From NCBI GenBank assembly GCA_916710115.1, contig CAKAOY010000096.1, forward strand, positions 1 to 5,284: a stretch of 5,284 nucleotides of DNA, read 5' to 3'. The position numbers and the translations under genes were made by a program. Under the pieces are notes generated by a model. The model ran no database searches and had not been told where the DNA came from. It saw nothing but the letters and a program-made list of their open reading frames with translations. Of this stretch, positions 4,752 through 5,284 are shown in pieces (position 1 is the stretch's first letter; each line of letters begins with the position of its first letter). The DNA is from an uncultured Bergeyella sp. GTDB lineage: Bacteria > Bacteroidota > Bacteroidia > Flavobacteriales > Weeksellaceae.

Positions 4752-4783
4752 AAAAGGAATGATATATACGAATCATTCCTTTT
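4752..4783 (+). terminator. Perfect 12-bp terminator hairpin closing the barrel/YetF-like operon
   Basis: AAAAGGAATGAT (4752-4763) pairs perfectly with ATCATTCCTTTT (4772-4783) around an 8-base loop and runs into T-rich sequence. It lies 5 bases after the YetF-like stop codon. The A/U symmetry means it could work in either direction. Confidence 0.85.
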
Positions 4784-5033
4784 ATATTTATTTTTGTCAA
4801 TATTAATAATATTTCTAAAAGATTCGGCATCGTCTTCGCTTTACAAACTCTCACAAAGAGTAAAAATTTAGTAAACTCCTCACTAAAAGCTTCTTGAAAA
4901 GCAATTAAAATCCCATTAAAAAAGTAACTCAATCAACTTGGTTGCTTCTCTTTTTTTTGACATTTCGTTTTGGTGAGTATAGTAAGTTTTCAATTTTGTT
5001 TAAAAAACTTATTTTTGTAATAAATTATAATAT
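4784..5033. other. Intergenic spacer without a supported gene
   Basis: The only structures seen are a small hairpin, ACTCT/AGAGT (4847-4851 and 4857-4861), and a short imperfect palindrome around TCAACTTGGTTG (about 4933-4944). A minus-strand frame here (4932-4708) crosses the operon terminator and enters the YetF-like gene, so it is not called. Confidence 0.6.
5010..5017 (+). promoter_or_regulatory. Candidate -7 box of the rsmE promoter
   Basis: TATTTTTG fits TAnnTTTG and lies 16 bases ahead of the rsmE ATG. The nearest TTG upstream (4996-4998) is only 11 bases away, and the next (4970-4972) is 37, so no properly spaced -33 element is visible. Confidence 0.4.
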
Positions 5034-5284
5034 ATGAAACTTTTTAACGGACAAATCTATCCGAGTGTAGAAATCCACGAAGACGAGCAACAGCACATCA
5101 TTAAAGTTCTGAGAATGAGAGATGGACAAGAACTTTTTGTGACGGATGGACAAGGAAATTTGGCAAAAGGTTCTCTCAAAATTGAAGGTAAAAAAGCCGT
5201 ATTAACCCAAATTGAAATACAAGAAAAAATTGCTGATTTTAGCCCAAAACTACATATCGCGATAGCTCCAACGAAAAATATTGA
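5034..5284 (+). CDS. rsmE: 16S rRNA (uracil(1498)-N3)-methyltransferase RsmE, N-terminal part (runs off window)
   Basis: RsmE methylates U1498 in the decoding region of 16S rRNA on the assembled 30S subunit, using S-adenosylmethionine. The 83 residues present begin MKLFNGQIYP, followed by the family signature HIIKVLRMRDGQELFVTDGQGN (about residues 22-43) of the PUA-like RNA-binding domain. The fragment ends in LHIAIAPTKNI (about 73-83), which opens the SPOUT methyltransferase domain and is normally continued by a (D/N)R-x-E-x-x-x-x-K-A-x-E-x-G block beyond the window. Full-length proteins are about 230-245 residues, so roughly a third is visible. The start at 5034 gives the standard N-terminus. 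It is a core chromosomal gene, which supports the host assignment of the right half. It appears to be transcribed separately from the upstream operon. Confidence 0.93.
   Translation, partial: MKLFNGQIYPSVEIHEDEQQHIIKVLRMRDGQELFVTDGQGNLAKGSLKIEGKKAVLTQIEIQEKIADFSPKLHIAIAPTKNI

Noticed and set aside
4708..4932. Minus-strand ORF beginning MSYFFNGILIAF
   Set aside because: It crosses the perfect terminator hairpin and runs into the 3' end of the YetF-like gene. No promoter or recognisable domain is visible. A decayed remnant in 4800-4932 is possible but not supported.
1..5284. CRISPR array, insertion-sequence ends or rRNA
   Set aside because: No regularly spaced repeats with unique spacers, no terminal inverted repeats flanking a transposase, and no rRNA-like sequence were seen.

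Overview
The window joins two kinds of DNA. Roughly 1-2470 looks like the early-control end of a Mu-like (transposable) prophage. Roughly 2480-5284 looks like ordinary chromosome of a low-GC member of the Bacteroidota, probably Flavobacteriia of the Weeksellaceae type (Riemerella, Chryseobacterium and relatives). The lineage call rests on four things: the flavobacterial promoter signature (TTG near -33 and TAnnTTTG near -7) in front of several genes, starts without Shine-Dalgarno sequences, AT-rich codon use, and the protein types (Bacteroidota-style lipoprotein, outer-membrane barrel, YetF-like protein, RsmE). The genus is inference.

Prophage side. An S24-family CI/LexA-type repressor (1476-2291, +) reads outward, toward the element's presumed end. 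Divergent from it is a leftward set: a 58-residue Ner/Cro-like HTH protein (1387-1211), two small unknown ORFs (1194-1009 and 1005-706), a structured 168-base leader, and the N-terminal 179 residues of a probable MuA-type transposase (537-1, cut by the window edge). This is a mirror image of the Mu order end - c - operators - ner - A. Between repressor and Ner-like gene lies a well-formed leftward promoter whose spacer is filled by a palindrome with 8-base arms. A degenerate second site lies 30 bp away, and an 18-base exact copy of the palindrome core lies inside the repressor gene at 1635-1652.

Junction. 2292-2481 has no gene. It holds short direct and inverted repeats that may be transposase end-binding sites, and four tandem ATTTTT units just upstream of the first host promoter. 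The exact element end and target duplication cannot be fixed without an empty-site sequence.

Host side. A lipoprotein of unknown function (2539-3153) has its own promoter and hairpin terminator. It is followed by a second promoter and a two-gene operon: a DUF481-like outer-membrane beta-barrel (3264-4043) and a DUF421/YetF-like inner-membrane protein (4063-4746), closed by a perfect 12-bp terminator hairpin. After a 250-base spacer, rsmE (16S rRNA m3U1498 methyltransferase) starts at 5034 and runs off the window.

The most notable signals are the three-site operator system with an intragenic copy, the tRNA T-arm-like structure in the leader ahead of the transposase gene, and the repeat-rich element/host junction.
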